From: Streptomyces spinosisporus | GTDB lineage: Bacteria > Actinomycetota > Actinomycetes > Streptomycetales > Streptomycetaceae | Direction of reading: 5' to 3' | Length of the DNA stretch: 64,000 bases | NCBI RefSeq assembly: GCF_022698145.1 | Contig: NZ_JALDAX010000017.1 | Coordinates: 1 to 64,000 of the forward strand | Part shown: positions 59,680 to 64,000 of the stretch, piece after piece | Layout of the letters: the number at the start of each line of letters is the position of its first letter | Numbering within the stretch: the first letter of the stretch is position 1 | Program-made: the position numbers and the translations under genes | The notes under the pieces: model-generated | Told to the model about the DNA's origin: nothing | Seen by the model: only the letters and a program-made list of their open reading frames with translations | Databases searched by the model: none

Positions 59680-61045
59680 GAGCCCGCCCCCTCACCGCTC
59701 GTCCCGCTGGCTGCCAGACCCGTGCGCTCGCGGTCCGCCTGCCGCCACAGCTCGCTCAGCGACACGCCCCGCGGCACGGTCAGGGCCGTCCAGCCCGCCT
59801 CGCGCAGCATCCGCAGCCGCTCGCCCTGCTGGTCCAACGGCCCGGGCACATCGCTCGGTTCCCGCATCCAGGCGCGGCTGTCCAGCACGAAGGCGACCGC
59901 GCCCCCGCTGCGCTGGCGCATCTTGGCGGCCACCGCGGCCTGTTCCTCGTCCAGGTCGCCGAAGAAGGCCACCAGAAGCCCTTCGTTCCCGCCGCGCAGC
60001 ACGTCGTACGCCCTGGACAGGCCCGTGCCGTCCGAGTGGTCGATCACCGCGAGGGTGTCCATCATCAGCCCGGCCGCGTCCGCCGTCTCCTGGCTCGCAC
60101 CGGCGAAACCGTCGGCGCCCTCGCCGGGCACGGAGTTGCCGCTGTCCGTCAGCAGCCGTACGGAGAAGCCCCGTTCGAGCATGTGCACCAGCACGGACGC
60201 GGCGCCCGAGACCGCCCACTCGAAGGCCGAGTCCGGGCCCGCGCCCTCGAAGGCGATGCCCCGGGTGTCCAGCAGCACCGTGCAGCGTGAGCGCTGGGGC
60301 TGCTCCTCGCGGCGCACCATCAGCTCGCCGTAGCGTGCGGTCAGGCGCCAGTGGACGCGGCGCAGGTCGTCGCCGTAGCGGTAGCCGCGCGGGATCACGT
60401 CGTCCTCGCCGGCCAGGGCGAGCGAGCGCTGCCGGCCGTCGCCGTACCCCTTCGCCTCGCCGGCCAGCCGCACCGGAGGAAGCGCCTCCACGCGTGGGAT
60501 CACCGTGAGGTTGTCGAACGTCGAGAAGGACCGGGTCAGCTCGCACATCCCGAACGGGTCGGTCAGGCGCAGCTGCAGCGGGCCGAGCGGATAGCGGCCG
60601 CGCAGGTCGGAGCGGACCCGGTAGGACACCTCGCGACGGCCGCCCGGCTCCACCCGGTCCAGGACGAACCGGGGGCGCGGGCCGAGCACGTAGGGCACCC
60701 GGTCCTGGAGCATCAGCAGGCCCGTGGGCAGCCGCGAGACGTTGTCCATCCGCAGATGGACCCGGGCCTCGCTGCCGGCGGGCACGCGCGCGGGCGAGAG
60801 CCGGCGGCTGCCGGCCACGCGGTAGCGCGTGCGGTACAGGAACAGCGCGCAGACCAGGGGCAGCACGGCGAGCAGCAGGCCCACCCGCAGCAGATCGCTC
60901 TGCCCGAGGACGTAGGCGCAGACGGCGGCCGCGATGCCGGCCGCCAGGAAGGAGCGTCCGCGGGTCGTCAGACCCGCCAGAGCCGTGCGGACGCCGCCCC
61001 TCTCGCCCCGGTCGGCGTCCGCGTGCCCCGTCCCCCCTGAGGTCA

Positions 61046-61049
<4 letters not shown>
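59676..61049 (-). CDS. DUF58 domain protein (vWA-like)
   Basis: 457 residues. Two helices at about 31-70 anchor it in the membrane. The DUF58 domain contains VHWRLTARYGELMVRREEQ and then a vWA-like VLLDTRG motif (metal-site-like DTR, not the full MIDAS DXSXS). Such proteins are partners of MoxR AAA+ ATPases. GTG 61049 overlaps the MoxR stop; ATG 61046 is an alternative. The operon order MoxR-DUF58-transglutaminase is classic. Confidence 0.92.
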
Positions 61050-62086
<1,037 letters not shown>

Positions 62087-62324
62087 CCGGCCCTCCTCGG
62101 CCCGTTCTTTCTCCGGGCCGTCGCTCTGCGATGCGGACCGGCCCACCCCGAAACACGGACACCACGCGTGAAAAGTTCCGCGTGACGTCACACCCCGCAT
62201 TCTTGCTGCCGTTACCGATTCGTGTCACTCGACTGTGGACAACTGGCTGCGATATGTCGGGTTTTACGACGCTTGGGCTCCAGCATGCGCGGGTTTTGCG
62301 AAAAACGAGAAGGGCCGGGTGCGG

Positions 62325-62870
62325 TCACTCGGGGTCGATCTCGCGCAGCAGACCCGTCTTCACGTCGAACACGAAACCGCGTACGTCGTCGGTGTGCAGC
62401 AGGAACGGGGAGGTGCGCACGCGCTGCATGGACTGCCGTACGTCCTGCTCGACGTCCCGGAAGGCCTCGACCGCCCAGGCGGGACGCTGGCCGACCTCCA
62501 TCTCCAGGTCGTGCCGGAAGTCCTCGGTGACGGCCTCCATGCCGCAGCCGGTGTGGTGGATGAGGACCACGCTGCGGGTGCCGAGCGCGCGCTGGCTGAT
62601 GGTCAGGGAGCGGATCACGTCGTCGGTGACGACCCCGCCCGCGTTGCGGATGGTGTGGCAGTCGCCGAGTTCCAGGCCGAGCGCCTGGTGCAGGTCGAGG
62701 CGGGCGTCCATGCAGGCCACGACCGCGACGTGCAGGACGGGGCGGGCGTCCATGCCGGGGTCGGTGAATGCGGCGGCGTACCGTTCGTTCGCCTCTACGA
62801 GGCGGTCCGTCACCGTGCCGCCGCGTATGGCGCCCTCGGACTCGGTGGGGACGGATGCGGGAGTCGTCAT
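62325..62870 (-). CDS. Beta-carbonic anhydrase
   Basis: 181 residues. Zinc ligands are Cys53 (ACMDARLD, with the Asp-Arg dyad Asp55/Arg57), His106 and Cys109 (HHTGCG). It interconverts CO2 and bicarbonate. ATG 62870 is chosen: TAACGT lies 7 nt upstream and the extension to ATG 62933 has unusual codons (TTT, CAT, GAT, AGT). The 62933 start has an AGAGGA-type SD, so it remains possible. The 62087-62324 stretch between this gene and moxR has no supported gene. Confidence 0.9.
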   Translation of the reverse strand: MTTPASVPTESEGAIRGGTVTDRLVEANERYAAAFTDPGMDARPVLHVAVVACMDARLDLHQALGLELGDCHTIRNAGGVVTDDVIRSLTISQRALGTRSVVLIHHTGCGMEAVTEDFRHDLEMEVGQRPAWAVEAFRDVEQDVRQSMQRVRTSPFLLHTDDVRGFVFDVKTGLLREIDPE

Positions 62871-62877
62871 ACCCATG

Positions 62878-62883
62878 ACGTTA
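62878..62883 (-). promoter_or_regulatory. -10-like TAACGT, 7 nt before ATG 62870 (leaderless candidate)
   Basis: TAACGT on the minus strand precedes ATG 62870 with no SD between. Confidence 0.45.
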
Positions 62884-63047
62884 CTGGTCACCTGCGAATC
62901 GGTCGCGGCGTGGCTATGGGAAAAGGCAGTCATCACAGTCCTCTTGTGAGGTACCCCACACGGGTGGTCGTAAGGGGGCCGTGCGGGTCGTTTTCCCTGA
63001 TCTGCCACATCGCACGCATGCCGTGCCACGACGCGCATGCCGGTTGA

Positions 63048-63075
63048 TTGACCGCGGGGGGCCGTGGACTAGAGT
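63048..63075 (+). promoter_or_regulatory. Candidate promoter of the dcw cluster
   Basis: TTGACC (63048-63053), 16-nt spacer, TAGAGT (63070-63075). Downstream, 63076-63308 is a long leader without a gene, containing the hairpin CCCCAGCTCGCTGGGG (63242-63257). Confidence 0.6.
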
Positions 63076-63308
63076 GACGCGGAGCGGGAGGCGGTGCGCT
63101 CCCTGCTGGACTGACATTCCCGGAGGCCACACGCGGTGGGCGGCCTCCCCACGTGCGCGGCGCGTACGTAACGCTCGGCCTCCTCCCGCTCCCGGTCGGC
63201 TGACGCTCCCGGCGCCGGCAGGCCTCCCCTTCTTCGGGGGTCCCCAGCTCGCTGGGGAGGGCGGGGACCCGGCGGTGCGTACGGCCGCGCCGGATCTGAG
63301 AGGGACCC

Positions 63309-64000
63309 TTGAGCGAGAGTCGACACGTCCCGGTGATGCTCCAGCGGTGCCTGGACCTGTTGGCCCCCGCACTGCAGCGGCCCGGAGCCGTGGTCGTCGA
63401 CTGCACCCTCGGTCTCGGCGGGCACAGCGAGGCCCTGCTGACCCGGTTCCCCGAGGCCCGGCTGGTCGCCCTCGACCGCGACAAGGAGGCCCTGCGGCTG
63501 TCCGGCGAGCGGCTCGCCCCCTTCGGTGAGCGGGCCACCCTGGTGCACGCCGTCTACGACGAGCTGCCGGACGTACTGGAACGGCTCGGCATCGCGCGCG
63601 TGCAGGGCGTCCTGTTCGACCTCGGCGTCTCCTCCATGCAGCTCGACGAGGCCGACCGCGGCTTCGCCTACGCCCAGGACGCCCCGCTCGACATGCGCAT
63701 GGACCAGACGACCGGCATGAGCGCCGCCGAGGTCCTCAACACCTATCCGCCGGGCGAGCTGGTGCGCATCCTGCGGGCGTACGGCGAGGAGAAGCAGGCC
63801 AAGCGGATCGTGGCGGCGATCGTGCGCGAGCGCGCGAAGGAGCCGTTCAGCAACAGCGCGCGGCTGGTCGAGCTCATCCGGGACGCGCTGCCGCAGGCCG
63901 CCAAGCGCACCGGCGGCAACCCGGCCAAGCGCACCTTCCAGGCCCTGCGCATCGAGGTCAACGGCGAGCTCTCGGTGCTGGAGCGGGCGATCCCCGCCGC
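63309..64000 (+). CDS. rsmH: 16S rRNA m4C1402 methyltransferase, N-terminal part; gene continues past the right edge
   Basis: About 230 of the usual 310-320 residues are visible. TTG 63309 follows GAGAGGGA. The SAM-binding motif is VVDCTLGLGGHSEALL (about 28-43), then VALDRDKEAL and the GVLFDLGVSSMQLDEADRGFAY block diagnostic for RsmH/MraW. It methylates C1402 in the ribosomal P-site. It heads the dcw cluster (division and wall genes). No mraZ gene precedes it in this window. Confidence 0.96.
   Translation, partial: MSESRHVPVMLQRCLDLLAPALQRPGAVVVDCTLGLGGHSEALLTRFPEARLVALDRDKEALRLSGERLAPFGERATLVHAVYDELPDVLERLGIARVQGVLFDLGVSSMQLDEADRGFAYAQDAPLDMRMDQTTGMSAAEVLNTYPPGELVRILRAYGEEKQAKRIVAAIVRERAKEPFSNSARLVELIRDALPQAAKRTGGNPAKRTFQALRIEVNGELSVLERAIPA

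Overview
The window is a contiguous piece of a high-GC actinobacterial core chromosome, almost certainly Streptomyces. The evidence is the strong GC bias at third codon positions, a qcrCAB/ctaE respiratory cluster of actinobacterial type, a fused trpEG gene preceded by a Trp-Trp-Trp leader peptide, a SAM-IV riboswitch, DUF3040 and DUF5304-like small proteins, and the dcw cluster beginning at the right edge. From memory, gene order follows the S. coelicolor chromosome from ctaD to rsmH (about SCO2155 to SCO2092), and more loosely the M. tuberculosis interval from the bc1/oxidase genes to mraW. I saw no tRNA, rRNA, prophage, insertion sequence or CRISPR array.

Region by region. (1) 1-7277: aerobic respiration, with ctaD (3' end) and ctaF, a lipoprotein L,D-transpeptidase and a receiver-like protein as inserts, then ctaE-qcrC-qcrA-qcrB and a strong terminator. 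(2) 7296-10150: trpD, then a SAM-IV riboswitch controlling a class-V aminotransferase. (3) 10151-10897: a non-coding block of degenerate repeats. (4) 10898-16178: a RAM-domain protein coupled to a rhomboid protease, a zinc-ribbon protein, a NYN-domain protein and two tandem NlpC/P60 cell-wall hydrolases. (5) 16212-24768: a metalloprotease lipoprotein, GT87 mannosyltransferase, PimB'-like GT4, FadD15-like ligase, phosphoesterase, SRPBCC protein and ArsA-like protein, which is the mycobacterial envelope/lipid gene neighbourhood. (6) 24826-33104: DUF5304-like protein, glucokinase, a GC-rich minisatellite, EEP-family protein, membrane protein, esterase, PlsC-like acyltransferase, a two-component system and a phosphofructokinase with PPi-type residues.

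(7) 33123-36685: fused anthranilate synthase under trp attenuation, divergent from class II DAHP synthase. (8) 36721-41743: iron storage (bfd/bfr, iron box), SUOX-fold protein, DUF4396 membrane protein with a CsoR-type copper box, endonuclease IV and a PASTA kinase. (9) 41850-48061: thiamine synthesis (thiO-thiS-thiG behind a TPP riboswitch; thiE), FAD reductase, an Rv2175c-like DNA-binding protein and metF. (10) 48118-57018: membrane protein with a Tyr/Gly/Gln-rich tail, FAD amine oxidase, a TetR/YhgE/degenerate-ABC operon, HEPN-like protein, methyltransferase and DUF3040. (11) 57126-62883: MoxR-DUF58-transglutaminase operon and beta-carbonic anhydrase. (12) 63048-64000: dcw promoter and rsmH.

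Two themes cut across the window. Many genes have a -10-like hexamer ending 6-8 bases before the start codon and no Shine-Dalgarno sequence, which suggests abundant leaderless transcripts. Several regulatory devices can be read directly: SAM-IV, TPP, trp attenuator, iron box, copper box, a TetR-type operator and an unassigned 15-bp palindrome. The least explained elements are the two non-coding repeat blocks, the ATPases with Lys-to-Arg Walker A motifs, and the low-complexity tail protein.
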